Source: an uncultured Paracoccaceae bacterium (GTDB lineage: Bacteria > Pseudomonadota > Alphaproteobacteria > Rhodobacterales > Rhodobacteraceae). Taken from it: DNA of 64,000 nt. Both the position numbers and the translations under genes were made by a program. The stretch is from NCBI GenBank assembly GCA_947493335.1, contig CANLQO010000001.1:1736001-1800000 (forward strand), in the 5' to 3' direction. Shown piece by piece: positions 1-9,471 of the stretch; within the stretch, counting starts at the first letter, position 1; the number at the start of each line of letters is the position of its first letter. Below the pieces are notes generated by a model that was given only the letters and a program-made list of their open reading frames with translations, was not told where the DNA came from and did no database searches.

Positions 1-1252
1 GTGGCGCCACAAAGGTCTCGGGTGCTTCCATCACCGGCTCCGGGCGCGGCGTGTAGGCGGGCGGCGGCAGATCATCACTGGCTTCCGCCACGGCCTCTTG
101 CGGCGCCTCGATCCCTTCAAACAGGCTCGGCTCGGGTGCGGCTTCTGCTGCAATCGGCGCTGCTGCGGCAACAGCGGCGGCAGGTGCGACCTCTTCTGTT
201 ACCTCTTCCGCGGCTTCGATGCTCACCGACGTGGTCAGCGGCTGCGCCATGCTGCGACGGGGCAGCGGTGTTTCGGCATTGCTGGCCTTGGCGTCGATGC
301 CGGTCGCCACAACGCTGACGCGCATGCTGCCTTCCATCTGCGGATCCAGCGTGGAGCCCACGATGATGTTCGCCTCCGGATCGACTTTTTCGCGGATCTT
401 GTTTGCGGCTTCGTCCAGTTCGAACAGGGTCAGGTCGTGGCTGCCGGTGATGTTGATCAGCACGCCCTTCGCACCTTCGAGCGAGATCTCGTCCAGCAGC
501 GGGTTGGCAATTGCCTTTTCGGCGGCCTGCACGGCGCGGTTCTCGCCCTCGGCCTCGCCTGTACCCATCATCGCCTTGCCCATCTCGTCCATCACGGCGC
601 GGACGTCTGCGAAATCAAGGTTGATCAGGCCCGGACGTACCATCAGGTCGGTCACGCCTTTGACACCTTGATACAGAACGTCATCGGCCAGCGCGAAGGC
701 TTCGGTAAAGGTGGTGTTTTCATTGGCCAGACGGAACAGGTTCTGGTTGGGAATGATGATCAGCGTATCAACAACTTTCTGAAGCGCTTCAACACCTTCC
801 TCGGCTTGCTTCATGCGTTTGCCGCCCTCAAACTGGAACGGCTTGGTCACGACACCAACGGTCAGAACGCCCAGCTCGCGCGCGGCTTGTGCGATGATCG
901 GCGCGGCACCTGTCCCGGTGCCTCCGCCCATGCCTGCGGTGATGAAACACATGTGCGCGCCCGCCAGATGATCGACGATCTGCTCGATGCTTTCTTCAGC
1001 GGCAGCCGCACCGACCGTGGCCCGTGCGCCAGCGCCCAGACCTTCGGTGACCTTGATGCCCATCTGGATTTTCGCGCCAGAGCGGCTTTGCTGCAGCGCC
1101 TGCGCGTCCGTGTTCGCCACAACGAACTCGACCCCATCCAGCTCTTTCTCGATCATGTTGTTGACCGCGTTGCCACCAGCACCGCCCACCCCAAACACGG
1201 TGATGCGGGGTTTCAGGTCTTCCTGACCCGGGATCGATAGGTTCAATGTCAT
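1..1252 (-). CDS. ftsZ: Cell division GTPase FtsZ (partial, C-terminus outside window)
   Basis: This is the tubulin-like GTPase that polymerises into the Z-ring at midcell. The protein begins [19 protein letters not shown] and continues into the glycine-rich nucleotide-binding stretch (VGGAGGNA). Further in comes the G-box region, read on the minus strand around 890-960. About 417 residues are visible, and the last ones are the Pro/Ala/Glu-rich variable linker. The conserved C-terminal peptide that binds FtsA is beyond base 1. FtsZ is the last dcw gene here, about 380 bases after ftsA, so it probably also has its own promoter. The frame is open from 1252 to the window edge. Identity is secure. 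Confidence 0.97.
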   Translation of the reverse strand, partial: MTLNLSIPGQEDLKPRITVFGVGGAGGNAVNNMIEKELDGVEFVVANTDAQALQQSRSGAKIQMGIKVTEGLGAGARATVGAAAAEESIEQIVDHLAGAHMCFITAGMGGGTGTGAAPIIAQAARELGVLTVGVVTKPFQFEGGKRMKQAEEGVEALQKVVDTLIIIPNQNLFRLANENTTFTEAFALADDVLYQGVKGVTDLMVRPGLINLDFADVRAVMDEMGKAMMGTGEAEGENRAVQAAEKAIANPLLDEISLEGAKGVLINITGSHDLTLFELDEAANKIREKVDPEANIIVGSTLDPQMEGSMRVSVVATGIDAKASNAETPLPRRSMAQPLTTSVSIEAAEEVTEEVAPAAAVAAAAPIAAEAAPEPSLFEGIEAPQEAVAEASDDLPPPAYTPRPEPVMEAPETFVAP

Positions 1253-1632
1253 ACTCTGTCCGCCTGCGCTATTGGCCCGTCCCACCGGGCAGATTCCCAT
1301 AAATTAGGCCGACCTTAACGATTCATGCCCGAAACGTCACCCGGAAAACCGCATTAATCCACAAAATATGGGGCGAAAATGGCCTCAATAGGAAAGATTT
1401 CGCTCATTCAACTAATTATAGCGGTTCGTTAACGTCAAAACACTAGGGGCAACGCCCCGTGTCGCTGCCAAAGCCCACCGCATTGCGGTGTCATCCTGAT
1501 CTGTTTTGGGGTGCCTGCCCGGCCTCCCCGCCGTTTGTTCGTCTTGCGGACCTCTGTGAGCCCGTTGTTCGTATCTTACGCCATAACCCCCTGTGCGTCA
1601 TGCCTTTTTTGACATCCTGCACGGGGAATCAC
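1253..1632. other. ftsA-ftsZ intergenic region
   Basis: This is a 380-base gap between the ftsA stop and the ftsZ start. It is much longer than the other gaps in the cluster and AT-richer near 1310-1440. I see no convincing small gene; open frames crossing it are shadows of ftsA. It most likely holds a dedicated ftsZ promoter and 5' leader. TTAAC-containing words occur (for example near 1315 and 1430) but not in a spacing I would call a CtrA site. Confidence 0.5.
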
Positions 1633-2967
1633 CTACCAATTGTCCTTGAACCACTTCACTGCCCGTTTCAGCGACCGCGCGGGGTATGTGTCTGCCGGAA
1701 TATCGAAATCCCACCACTCATCCTGCGGGTTCGCGGCGAAAAGCGTCAGCCCCACTGCGCCCGAAAACGCCGGTCCCGTCGCCGCCTGTGGCAGGCCCTG
1801 GACCCTCAGGGGCCGCCCCATCCGCACCTGCTGGCCCAAAATCTTGGCCGCCAAACCGTCAAGGCCCGGTATCTGCGCGCCGCCACCTGTCAGCACGATC
1901 TGCTGACTGGGCAGGTATTCAAAGCCCGCCGCGTCCAACCGCACCCGCACCTCTTCCAGGATTTCCTCGATCCGGGGGCGCATGATGCCGATCAACTCTG
2001 CGCGGCTGACGGTGCGCCGGTCGCGCTCCCAGTCGCCGGTGTCGCCACCGATCTCGATCATCTCGCGGTCATCCATGCCCGTGGCCACAACGCCGCCGTA
2101 GAACGTCTTGATCCGCTCTGCCGTCGCCATCGGCACTTGCAGCCCCATCGAGATATCGCCGGTCACATGGTCCCCGCCCATGCGCACCGCATCAGCATAA
2201 ATCATGTGCTTCTTCATAAAGACCGAAATGCCCGTGGACCCGCCGCCCAGATCAATACAGGCCGCGCCCAACTCCTGCTCATCCTCCACCAGTGATGAGA
2301 TGCCAGAAACATAGGCGGAAGAGGCCAGACCAGCCAGTTCCAGATCACAGCGCTTGATGCAGAAAAAGAGGTTCTGGATCACCGTCGCATCCACCGTCAG
2401 CATATGCATGTCGGTGGTCAGCTTATTGCCGATCTGCCCGCGCGGATCAGCCATGCCAGAGCGGTGATCCAGCGCAAAATTCACCGGCTGCGCGTGCAGC
2501 ACATGGCGGTCAGCGCCATAATCCGGCACGTCGGCTGCGGCCATCACGCGGCCGATGTCCCCGTCGGTGACCGTCCCGCCTGCGATATCCACTGCGCCGT
2601 CCAATCCATACGACCGGGGGCGCGCGCCACTGAAACAGGCGATCACGTGGTCAACCCGCACATTTGCCATCTTCTGCGCGGCCTGCACTGCTGTGCGAAT
2701 GGCGCGCTCCGTCTCCTGCATCGCGTCGACTTCGCCAAAGCGCACACCGCGCGACCGCGTTGTCGCTGCCCCGATCACGCGGAAAGACGACTGACCCGCC
2801 AGTGACCCGATGCCGTCGCTGTCGCGAAACTGCTCCGGCCCGTCAAAGCGCAGCACCAGACAGGCGATCTTGGACGTGCCGACATCCAGAATAGCGATCA
2901 CCCCCCGCTGCATCGCTGCCTTGCGCATATTCCGCATCGCCCGCTGGCTTTCGTATAGGTCGCCCAT
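1633..2967 (-). CDS. ftsA: Cell division protein FtsA
   Basis: FtsA is the actin-like ATPase that tethers FtsZ to the inner membrane and recruits later division proteins. The protein is 444 residues. It has the phosphate-1 motif near residues 26-33 (AILDVGTSKIA) and a second actin-type motif in the middle (ACIDLGGGSTGI). A third glycine-rich motif (IVLTGGGAQIPG) lies near residue 345. The C-terminus (LKRAVKWFKDNW) is the amphipathic membrane-targeting helix, as in other FtsA proteins. The start codon overlaps the ftsQ stop by one base, so the two are translationally coupled. Confidence 0.97.
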   Translation of the reverse strand: MGDLYESQRAMRNMRKAAMQRGVIAILDVGTSKIACLVLRFDGPEQFRDSDGIGSLAGQSSFRVIGAATTRSRGVRFGEVDAMQETERAIRTAVQAAQKMANVRVDHVIACFSGARPRSYGLDGAVDIAGGTVTDGDIGRVMAAADVPDYGADRHVLHAQPVNFALDHRSGMADPRGQIGNKLTTDMHMLTVDATVIQNLFFCIKRCDLELAGLASSAYVSGISSLVEDEQELGAACIDLGGGSTGISVFMKKHMIYADAVRMGGDHVTGDISMGLQVPMATAERIKTFYGGVVATGMDDREMIEIGGDTGDWERDRRTVSRAELIGIMRPRIEEILEEVRVRLDAAGFEYLPSQQIVLTGGGAQIPGLDGLAAKILGQQVRMGRPLRVQGLPQAATGPAFSGAVGLTLFAANPQDEWWDFDIPADTYPARSLKRAVKWFKDNW

Positions 2968-3851
2968 TACTCGTCTGTCCCCGTTTCACTCACGCGCCGC
3001 ATGGCGGTCGCTGCTTCTGTACTTAATCTCAATGTGGCGCGGGCCGGGTTGCGCATATCCACAACCACGACATCGCGTTTCAATAATTCCTGCGCCTCGT
3101 TCAGCGCGATGACCCGGCGGATGGCATCCATTGCCCCCACTTCGGGCAAAAGCACCCGCTGGCCGCGATCCAGCACCATGTCCCAGCGCCGTTCACCCAT
3201 CCTGACCAGCCCACGCACACGCGTCGCAATCGGCCCTGCGGCGGCGAAAAGCGCCAGCGCTTCGTCAATATGGGTCTGCGCCCCGTCGCCCGCGATCAGC
3301 GGCAGGTCAAGCCGGTCTGACCGCGCCTCAACCACGCCGACATAGACCCCGCCCGCATCAATCAGCTTGAGCGTCTGGCGTTCCCGCCACAGCGCCACCG
3401 GCACCCGCGGCGTGATGTCGACTGTCAGCGTGCCCGCCTCGCCGATCTTCACGCGCGCCTCTTCCACCGCATTCAGCGCGGCGACGGTCGCGCGCATCTC
3501 TTCAAGGTTCAGATCAAAGGACGACACCGGCAGATCAAGCGGCAATACCCGCTGCACATCCGCGACGATGTGTTCATCGGCCCCCGTCACCAGCAGATCC
3601 GTCACCATGAACTCGGGCCGTTGCTGGATCGCCGCCTTTGTCGCCTCGATCTGCATCGCCAGTTGCGTGCGGCGTTCCTCCTTGGAAAAATACGTGGCCG
3701 CAATCACGCCGATCAGCACCAGAGGGATGCCCACGCGCATCGCCGACCGGAACCCCGGCGTCAGCATCATCCGCTGCCAGCGATAGCCCCATTTGCTGGG
3801 GGCCGGGTCCTTGATGGCCCTTGGCTTGGGCGGAGCGGTCAGCGGTCGCAC
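2967..3851 (-). CDS. ftsQ: Cell division protein FtsQ
   Basis: FtsQ is the bitopic divisome protein linking FtsB/FtsL to FtsA/FtsZ. It has a short basic cytoplasmic N-terminus and one membrane helix ([16 protein letters not shown]). A periplasmic POTRA domain follows ([19 protein letters not shown] onward), then the beta domain. I chose the GTG at 3851, not the upstream ATG at 3878. A GGAGGA Shine-Dalgarno sits six bases before the GTG, and the overlap with ddl shrinks to 13 bases. The resulting 294-residue protein begins [19 protein letters not shown], the usual form in this family as I remember it. Confidence 0.93.
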   Translation of the reverse strand: MRPLTAPPKPRAIKDPAPSKWGYRWQRMMLTPGFRSAMRVGIPLVLIGVIAATYFSKEERRTQLAMQIEATKAAIQQRPEFMVTDLLVTGADEHIVADVQRVLPLDLPVSSFDLNLEEMRATVAALNAVEEARVKIGEAGTLTVDITPRVPVALWRERQTLKLIDAGGVYVGVVEARSDRLDLPLIAGDGAQTHIDEALALFAAAGPIATRVRGLVRMGERRWDMVLDRGQRVLLPEVGAMDAIRRVIALNEAQELLKRDVVVVDMRNPARATLRLSTEAATAMRRVSETGTDE

Positions 3852-4753
3852 GAGGCATCCTCCACCATCCAGCGGCACAGGTCGGGGAATGACATGCCGG
3901 TCTTGTCCGCCTGTTCGGGGGCCAATGACGTTGGCGTCATACCGGGCTGGGTGTTGGTCTCCAGCAGGATCAACCCCGCCAGCCCCTTGGCCTCATCCCA
4001 GCGGAAATCGGTGCGGGTCAGCCCACGACAGCCCAGCGCCTTATGCGCCCGTTCGGCATAGTCGAGGCAAGCCTCGAAAATCTCTTTCGGGACCTCCGCC
4101 GGGATCACATGACGCGACCCGCCAGCGGCGTATTTGGCGTGATAATCATACCAACCGTCCGTGATGATATCCGTCACCGTCAGCGCCCGGCCGTCCAGCA
4201 CCGTCGTCGTCAACTCGCGCCCCGGTGCATAGGCCTCAACCATCACATCCTCGGGCATCTCGCGGGCCAATTGCGGCGGGCCATTGGCGTTCTCGCCCAC
4301 AATATAGACGCCGACCGATGACCCTTCATTGAACGGCTTCACCACATAGGGCGGGTCCATCACATGGGCGGCTTCCACGTCCTTGGACTTGGCAATGACC
4401 GATGTCATGAAGGGCAGCCCGGCGGCGCGGTAAACATCCTTGGTCTTCTGCTTGTCCATCGTCAGGGCAGAGGCCAGCACGCCGCTATGCGTATAGGGAA
4501 TTTTCAGCCACTCGAGGATACCCTGCACGCAGCCATCCTCGCCCCAGCGGCCATGCAGCGCGTTAAAGACAACGTCCGGGGCAATGTCATGCAGGCGCAC
4601 AGCAAGATCAGGCCCTGCATCGACCTCGATCACGTCACATCCTGATACCCGCAAAGCTGCTGCACATTCGGCACCGCTTGACAGCGAAACGTCACGTTCC
4701 GCCGATGGGCCGCCCATCAGAACCACAACTTTCGGGTTTGCCCTGCTCGACAT
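3839..4753 (-). CDS. ddl: D-alanine--D-alanine ligase
   Basis: This cytoplasmic ATP-grasp enzyme joins two D-alanines for the MurF step of peptidoglycan precursor synthesis. The protein has 304 residues, normal for the family. It begins with the substrate loop [19 protein letters not shown] and has [11 protein letters not shown] near residues 60-70. The ATP-grasp core includes [13 protein letters not shown], and the metal-binding C-terminal region is [16 protein letters not shown]. The gene lies between murB and ftsQ in the classical alphaproteobacterial order. The gap to murB is 83 bases, enough for a weak promoter, but none was identified. Confidence 0.96.
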   Translation of the reverse strand: MSSRANPKVVVLMGGPSAERDVSLSSGAECAAALRVSGCDVIEVDAGPDLAVRLHDIAPDVVFNALHGRWGEDGCVQGILEWLKIPYTHSGVLASALTMDKQKTKDVYRAAGLPFMTSVIAKSKDVEAAHVMDPPYVVKPFNEGSSVGVYIVGENANGPPQLAREMPEDVMVEAYAPGRELTTTVLDGRALTVTDIITDGWYDYHAKYAAGGSRHVIPAEVPKEIFEACLDYAERAHKALGCRGLTRTDFRWDEAKGLAGLILLETNTQPGMTPTSLAPEQADKTGMSFPDLCRWMVEDASCDR

Positions 4754-4836
4754 ACCCTACCACCTTTTGAAGCGCTCCGTTTTCGGGGCGTCTTTTATCG
4801 CGATGACCCTTGCCTCGGGTCCGGCCCTTGGGGCCG

Positions 4837-5769
4837 TTATTCTTGGTTTTTCAGCTTGTGGTCGCCCACGCGCATAATTTCCCACTCTAGCGTGATCCCG
4901 CTGGTAGCGTAAACCTTTTTCCGGACCAACTCGCCCAAATCCTCAAGGTCTTTGGCGCTCGCTCCGCCCGCGTTGGTCAGGAAGTTTGAATGCATCTCAT
5001 TCATCACCGCCTGCCCCACCTTTGCGCCGCGCATGCCGGCATCATCAATGACCTTCCAGGCCTTCAGCTCGTGGGTGTCATCGGCCCGTCCGGTGCTGGA
5101 AAAGCCCGCCGGATTGCGAAACGTGCTGCCTGCGGTGCGGTCCTTGGTCGGCTGCGTTTCATCGCGCTTGGCCAATTGCTGCTCCATCCGCGATTTCAGC
5201 GCCTCGGGATCGCCTTCAGGCCCCTTCAACGTCGCCGAGATCAGCACAGCACCTTCGGGCAAAGCACTGCTACGATAGGCAAATTGCAGATCATCGGCTG
5301 TCAGCGTTGCACGGGTCCCATCGCGCAGGATCACCTCTGCGCTTTGGAAAACATCGGCCGTATAGGACCCATAACAGCCCGCATTCATCCGCACAGCCCC
5401 GCCGATTGAGCCGGGTATCGTGCGCAGAAACGTCAGGTCGACACCCGCCTCAGCCGCCTTGCGCGCCACATGGGCATCCAGCGCTGCGGCACCTGCCTTA
5501 ACGGTGGTGCCGTCGATCTCAATCCCGTTGAAGCCGCGCCCTAGCCGGATCACGACACCGCGCACACCACCATCACGGACGATCAGATTGCTGCCGACAC
5601 CCATCGCAAAGACCGGCACTTCCGCGTCCAGCGCGCGCAGAAAATCGCTCAGGTCGTCAGCGTCGGCGGGTTGAAACAGCACATCCGCCGGTCCGCCCAC
5701 CCGCAGCCAGGTCAGACTGTCGAGCGGGCGATTCTGTGTCAGCGTGCCGCGCACCTCAGGCAGTTGCAT
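4837..5769 (-). CDS. murB: UDP-N-acetylmuramate dehydrogenase MurB
   Basis: MurB is the FAD- and NADPH-dependent reductase that turns UDP-GlcNAc-enolpyruvate into UDP-MurNAc. The protein (310 residues) has the FAD-binding PP-loop region ([18 protein letters not shown]) and [16 protein letters not shown]. The C-terminal substrate domain contains GSTFRNP, with the catalytic Ser/Lys environment, and ends in [13 protein letters not shown]. The ATG at 5769 was chosen over an upstream in-frame start because the family starts here, with few residues before [13 protein letters not shown]. The gene overlaps the preceding small membrane-protein gene by 14 bases. Confidence 0.95.
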   Translation of the reverse strand: MQLPEVRGTLTQNRPLDSLTWLRVGGPADVLFQPADADDLSDFLRALDAEVPVFAMGVGSNLIVRDGGVRGVVIRLGRGFNGIEIDGTTVKAGAAALDAHVARKAAEAGVDLTFLRTIPGSIGGAVRMNAGCYGSYTADVFQSAEVILRDGTRATLTADDLQFAYRSSALPEGAVLISATLKGPEGDPEALKSRMEQQLAKRDETQPTKDRTAGSTFRNPAGFSSTGRADDTHELKAWKVIDDAGMRGAKVGQAVMNEMHSNFLTNAGGASAKDLEDLGELVRKKVYATSGITLEWEIMRVGDHKLKNQE

Positions 5770-6049
5770 GATCCTTGCGCCCTTCCCTCTTGTATCGTCC
5801 GACCAGCGCACCGATCCCCAATCCAAGGAAACTTGGCGCGCTGACCCCGGCCAGTCCAAGGAAGTAACCCAACCCGTCCCAGCCTGTCGCCGTCGCCATG
5901 CCGTAACTCATCACGGCTGTAAACCCCGCCCACAGCACCGCCAGCAGGATCAAGCCAGCGGTCGCTTTATGTTTCGCCGCGAAATAGCCCGCGACACCCG
6001 TGCCCGCAAAGACCCCCGCCGGGATCGCAAAGATCATAATCTCTTCCAT
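5756..6049 (-). CDS. Small membrane protein of unknown function upstream of murB
   Basis: A 97-residue hydrophobic protein with about three predicted membrane helices ([38 protein letters not shown] and the [19 protein letters not shown] stretch). A short basic tail follows. I do not recognise the family. The ATG at 6049 was chosen because GGAGGA sits seven bases upstream; an earlier ATG at 6082 has no such site and lies in the palindromes. The 3' end overlaps murB by 14 bases, so the two are almost certainly co-translated. Two copies of a palindrome lie just upstream and may control it. Confidence 0.75.
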   Translation of the reverse strand: MEEIMIFAIPAGVFAGTGVAGYFAAKHKATAGLILLAVLWAGFTAVMSYGMATATGWDGLGYFLGLAGVSAPSFLGLGIGALVGRYKREGRKDHATA

Positions 6050-6067
6050 CTCTCGCTCCTCCATTTC

Positions 6068-6109
6068 ATGAACGATGTTCATAAAATGGGCATTTGTGAA
6101 CGCCGTTCA
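6068..6109. promoter_or_regulatory. Pair of TGAAC-N3-GTTCA palindromes
   Basis: Two palindromes, ATGAACgatGTTCAT (6068-6082) and TGAACgccGTTCA (6097-6109), have the same arms and are offset by 28 bases. They lie just before the small membrane gene and murB. The form resembles an operator for a dimeric repressor such as a TetR-type protein, but no such regulator is in this window. The arms do not fit the alphaproteobacterial LexA direct repeat (GTTC-N7-GTTC). Function is inferred. Confidence 0.5.
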
Positions 6110-6193
6110 AGAATGAAGCGTGATTTTTTCGAAAATCTCTTGATCATGCCGAATGCGCCGGCCAAGGGCACAGCGCTGCGGACTTGCCGCCCG

Positions 6194-6484
6194 CTACGGC
6201 ATCCCACGATCATCCTTGCGTCGCATCAGCCAGCCCAAAAGCCAGCCTGCCAGCGCCCCGATTGTCGCGGGCACAAAGAACAGCATCGCCCATGAAATCG
6301 CGAGGATCGGGTCAATCCCCAGCCGCCCATCCGCGCCCCAGACTAAGATAACCAGCATCCCGCCAATGGCAGAGACAATGGTCAGCGCCAGCCCGTTTTT
6401 ACCCGCGCGCACCAGATAGCCCACAATGCCAAACGGGATGAACGCCCCGATTACCATGACCGCAAAGACGACAAACCCGCCCAT
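6194..6484 (-). CDS. Small membrane protein of unknown function in dcw cluster
   Basis: A 96-residue hydrophobic protein with three predicted membrane segments (FVVFAVMVIGAFIPFGIVGYL, ALTIVSAIGGMLVILVWG, WAMLFFVPATIGALAGWLL). It ends in a charged tail (MRRKDDRG). I do not recognise a family. The start at 6484 forms a TGATG overlap with the stop of the upstream DUF2484 gene, which makes coupling likely and rules out the longer upstream start. A gap of 145 bases with two palindromes separates it from the next gene. Confidence 0.72.
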   Translation of the reverse strand: MGGFVVFAVMVIGAFIPFGIVGYLVRAGKNGLALTIVSAIGGMLVILVWGADGRLGIDPILAISWAMLFFVPATIGALAGWLLGWLMRRKDDRGMP

Positions 6485-6753
6485 CAGCCCGGCAGCCGTG
6501 CGCGGATCCAGCGGCCCAGATAGATCAAGGGCCAGCGCAGGATGCTCCCGCCCGCGATCAGAAAGGCAAGCGCTATCCATGGCCCGAAATCAAGCGTGAT
6601 CCAGCCCAGCAGCGGCACGCCAAACGCAATCAGGATATAGGCCCTGCGCCAATGGTTGTCCCGGCTCGGGATCATCCCCAGCACATTGGCAACCACCAGC
6701 CAGACAAACCCCAGCACCAGCGGCAGATAATCCATGATCCAGACAAAGCTCAT
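6484..6753 (-). CDS. DUF2484 family membrane protein (second copy)
   Basis: A protein of 89 residues with two or three membrane helices (LPLVLGFVWLVVANVLGMI, YILIAFGVPLLGWITL, PWIALAFLIAGGSILRW). It ends in the basic segment LIYLGRWIRARLPG. Its layout matches the DUF2484 neighbour encoded immediately upstream (LGMIPSRDNHWRRAYIL against AFLPMKRQYGPGITLL, and WPLIYLGRW against NPLIYFYRR). The two look like a tandem duplication. Its start overlaps the upstream stop by four bases. DUF2484 proteins are small membrane proteins often found in Rhodobacteraceae dcw clusters; their function is unknown. Confidence 0.8.
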   Translation of the reverse strand: MSFVWIMDYLPLVLGFVWLVVANVLGMIPSRDNHWRRAYILIAFGVPLLGWITLDFGPWIALAFLIAGGSILRWPLIYLGRWIRARLPG

Positions 6754-7004
6754 TTCGGTCGTTCCGGCCTCTCGCCCCTCGCGCGGCGGTAAAAATAGAT
6801 CAGCGGGTTGCGAAACATTGAGACAAACCCGATGGCCGCCAAAATGCCCACGATCAGCCCATAGTCAACGCCTAACCACACGATAACGACCGGCGCCAAA
6901 CACAAGAGCGTAATCCCCGGCCCATATTGCCGCTTCATCGGCAGAAAGGCCGTGGCAGTGGCAGCAAAGGCCCAAATGATGGCGGCGATGGCAGATAGGG
7001 TCAT
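6750..7004 (-). CDS. DUF2484 family membrane protein (first copy)
   Basis: This 84-residue membrane protein starts MTLSAIAAIIWAFAATATA. It carries the LPMKRQYGPG motif typical of DUF2484, then a central hydrophobic block (LLCLAPVVIVWLGVDYGLI). A NPLIYFYRRARGE tail follows. The family is known to me mainly from the murB-murC interval of Rhodobacteraceae. No biochemical function is established, and position alone suggests a link to cell envelope growth. It starts nine bases after the stop of the large 817-residue gene and overlaps its own paralogue downstream. Confidence 0.85.
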   Translation of the reverse strand: MTLSAIAAIIWAFAATATAFLPMKRQYGPGITLLCLAPVVIVWLGVDYGLIVGILAAIGFVSMFRNPLIYFYRRARGERPERPK

Positions 7005-7013
7005 TGGTGGCCT

Positions 7014-9467
7014 TTACCCCCCAAACCATGAAGCAACCGCTTCCACGATATCCAGCAAACTCGTCACCCGCTTGTTTTGCTTGATCACCGCGTCGGCAGC
7101 CTTGCCAACCTTGCCGCTTGCCGTCACCGAGCGTTCGTAGAACCGGTTCAGCGACAGGCCCAGCGCGCCAGAGCTTTGGGCAAAGCGGTCCTCCAGCAGC
7201 GATTGGAAGTCGTCGGACGTGGCCTCTGCGATGGCCGCGCGATAGGTCCGCAATTCCTCCAGCATGTCGCGCAGCACCGCGACCCCTTCGGCATCCAGCG
7301 CCACCATCTCGGGGTTGGGCAGAGCTTCGACAAACCCGATGGCGTGATCGAAAATCTCGATGACCTCTTGCTGGTCCACCTGCTCCAGCCGCAATTGTGC
7401 CAGCGGTGCCAGCGCCAGATAGCTGGGGCCAAAGTGTTCGCGGCACAGCCCTTTGAGCATGTCGATCCGCGTATCCAACAGGCCCGACAAGGTCTCGCCC
7501 AGATCATCCCGCGCCCGTCCGTCCTTGGAAAACAGCTCCAGCTCAGAGGCAAGGATCACCAGCCGGTTGGCGCGCAGGTGCATCTTGTTCTCGGTCCGGT
7601 CAAACTCGCCCAGCACCTTTTCAGCGGCGCGCTTCAGAATACCGGCATAGTTCCCGCCGCCCTGCAATTCGCCCGCGTAATCGGCAAAGTCCTGAAAAAG
7701 ATCGCGCACCTCTTCGGCATCATCGACAAAGGCCTGCACGATCCCGGGTTCCTTGAGATGGCCGAGGTTGTCGTTGATCCCCACCATCCGCATGACTTTC
7801 GCCAGCGAGTCAAAGCTGAACTCCACCGGCGCGGCCTGTGCAAGCTCTGTGGGCGCGACCTCAGGTCCCTCGCCCCGGTAAAGCGCCAGCACGTCGTCAA
7901 ACAGCGGATTGATATGCGCTGGCCCGCGTTCCCAGTCCGCCTGTTCAAGGAATGCGTTCAGGACCTCGGCGATGGCTTGGGGGTAAAGATCGTGACCGAA
8001 GGTGACCCGATCCGCCCATTCATCCCAAAAATCCCAAAGCGGTTCTTCATCGGGCGATTGCATCGCCGAGACCATCTGGTCGTAGGCATTGGCATATGCC
8101 TCGGGCGCATCTCGCCCTCCCCAGATACCAGCCGCAGGGTTTTGCAGGTCGTCCCGGACCCACTCCCACAAATCCAACGCCTCGCACGCCGCCGCCACTG
8201 CCGCCACTGCCGCAGGCACTGCATCGGTCGAGGCCACCGCCGTCACCGCTGCCGATATTGCCGTCACACTGGCGGATGTCCTGCGCGCCTGACCTGCGGC
8301 ACTGCTGATCTGCTCTGGCTCCGGGTCAACCACCAGATCAAGCAGGGCGTTGCGGCTCGCACCTCCGATGGTCTTCTCTGCTGCTGCGGCCGCCGCCAGG
8401 CTTGTCGCATAGGCCGCGCCATCGCTCACCGCGCCGGGTGCCGCGTCCGCCACACTTGCCACTGCAAGGGCCCCCAACACAGGCACCGTCCACAAGTTTT
8501 TAAGGCTGTCAGAGGCGTTCATCCCATAGGCCTGCATCGCAAACGGCAAAACCCTAGCCGCCGCCCGATATGCGATGCGCCGCGCTAGGGCCTGCACCTC
8601 AACGGGGGGGACGCCGCGCAAATAAGCCTCAAGGCTTGTCTTGTCGCGCAGGTCACGGACGTCTCGCCCTTCCATCAACCGGAAAGACTTAAGGATATGG
8701 CTCAGCTTCGGGTTCACATCTTCGGGCGCAAAATTCTGACGGTTGGGCAATATCCCGATCAACACCCCAGGTATTTCCGAGCTCAGCACGTCCTGGCCAT
8801 ACTGCAGCCGTTCATACCACGCGATCCAGACCGGCCATGCTGCCGCCTGATCCTCCAGCATCAGCTTTTTGGCACCGGCCCATGCCCTGCTTACAGAGGC
8901 GGGCACCTTTTCCGCCAGCCATAGCGGATCATCCAGCGCCCAGGCCCCGGACGTCGCGCGTTCCAGATCGGCCCGCACCGCGCCCCAGGCCAGATCGTTG
9001 GCATAGGCGTTCTCTTCCAACTCATGCAATGCGTCAGCACAAACGACACAAGCCGAGGCCATGTCCTTGATTTGGCGGCTTTGTTCCATCGTGACCGCCG
9101 CCGCATAAAGCACATTCGCTGTGGCTGCAGCCCGATCAAATGCATGGGCGGCGTTGGTCAGCGATTGCAGATATTCCATCTGTGCACCCAGCTTCATCCG
9201 CAACGCCGTATTGTCGCTGAAACCAAGCACATCTTCACTATGGGCGCTGCCGACGACACCAAGCAATAAGGCCAACAAACCTTCCACCGGCGTGTACCCA
9301 TGCTTCTTCGGTCTTGGACTGCTCAGCAGGAAATGGACGGCATAGGGCATGACGCGCGCTGTCGCGCGCGCGGCCAGTCTTTGCGACAGTTGTCTGGCAA
9401 GCTTTGGGTGATTGACCTCTAGAAACCGCGCAAGGCTGTCAGCGTCTTGTACCTGCGCAATCTCCAC
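7014..9467 (-). CDS. Large protein of unknown function with internal duplication, between murC and DUF2484
   Basis: An 817-residue, mostly helical, alanine-rich protein without a signal peptide; I do not recognise it. Residues 12-43 (SLARFLEVNHP onward, with RATARVMPYA) recur at 278-311 (SLEAYLRGVPP, with RAAARVLPFA). The tryptophan-rich stretch 211-224 (WPVWIAWYERLQYG) recurs at 477-491 (LWDFWDEWADRVTFG). The protein is therefore built of two diverged repeats plus a unique C-terminal helical part (about 520-817). The start is GTG at 9467, five bases after the murC stop, which suggests translational coupling. Base composition looks like that of its neighbours. A role in the cell envelope is only a guess from position. 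Confidence 0.85.
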   Translation of the reverse strand: MEIAQVQDADSLARFLEVNHPKLARQLSQRLAARATARVMPYAVHFLLSSPRPKKHGYTPVEGLLALLLGVVGSAHSEDVLGFSDNTALRMKLGAQMEYLQSLTNAAHAFDRAAATANVLYAAAVTMEQSRQIKDMASACVVCADALHELEENAYANDLAWGAVRADLERATSGAWALDDPLWLAEKVPASVSRAWAGAKKLMLEDQAAAWPVWIAWYERLQYGQDVLSSEIPGVLIGILPNRQNFAPEDVNPKLSHILKSFRLMEGRDVRDLRDKTSLEAYLRGVPPVEVQALARRIAYRAAARVLPFAMQAYGMNASDSLKNLWTVPVLGALAVASVADAAPGAVSDGAAYATSLAAAAAAEKTIGGASRNALLDLVVDPEPEQISSAAGQARRTSASVTAISAAVTAVASTDAVPAAVAAVAAACEALDLWEWVRDDLQNPAAGIWGGRDAPEAYANAYDQMVSAMQSPDEEPLWDFWDEWADRVTFGHDLYPQAIAEVLNAFLEQADWERGPAHINPLFDDVLALYRGEGPEVAPTELAQAAPVEFSFDSLAKVMRMVGINDNLGHLKEPGIVQAFVDDAEEVRDLFQDFADYAGELQGGGNYAGILKRAAEKVLGEFDRTENKMHLRANRLVILASELELFSKDGRARDDLGETLSGLLDTRIDMLKGLCREHFGPSYLALAPLAQLRLEQVDQQEVIEIFDHAIGFVEALPNPEMVALDAEGVAVLRDMLEELRTYRAAIAEATSDDFQSLLEDRFAQSSGALGLSLNRFYERSVTASGKVGKAADAVIKQNKRVTSLLDIVEAVASWFGG

Positions 9468-9471
9468 GCCT

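Noticed and set aside
98-1240. 380-codon plus-strand open frame opposite ftsZ
   Set aside because: It is antisense to conserved FtsZ motifs. FtsZ itself runs off the window edge.
6068-6109. LexA (SOS) boxes
   Set aside because: Arms are GAAC-N3-GTTC palindromes, not the GTTC-N7-GTTC direct repeat of alphaproteobacterial LexA.
7077-8588. 503-codon plus-strand open frame opposite the 817-residue gene
   Set aside because: It has arginine/histidine-rich shadow composition, no ribosome site and no family resemblance. The minus frame has coherent internal repeats and operon coupling.
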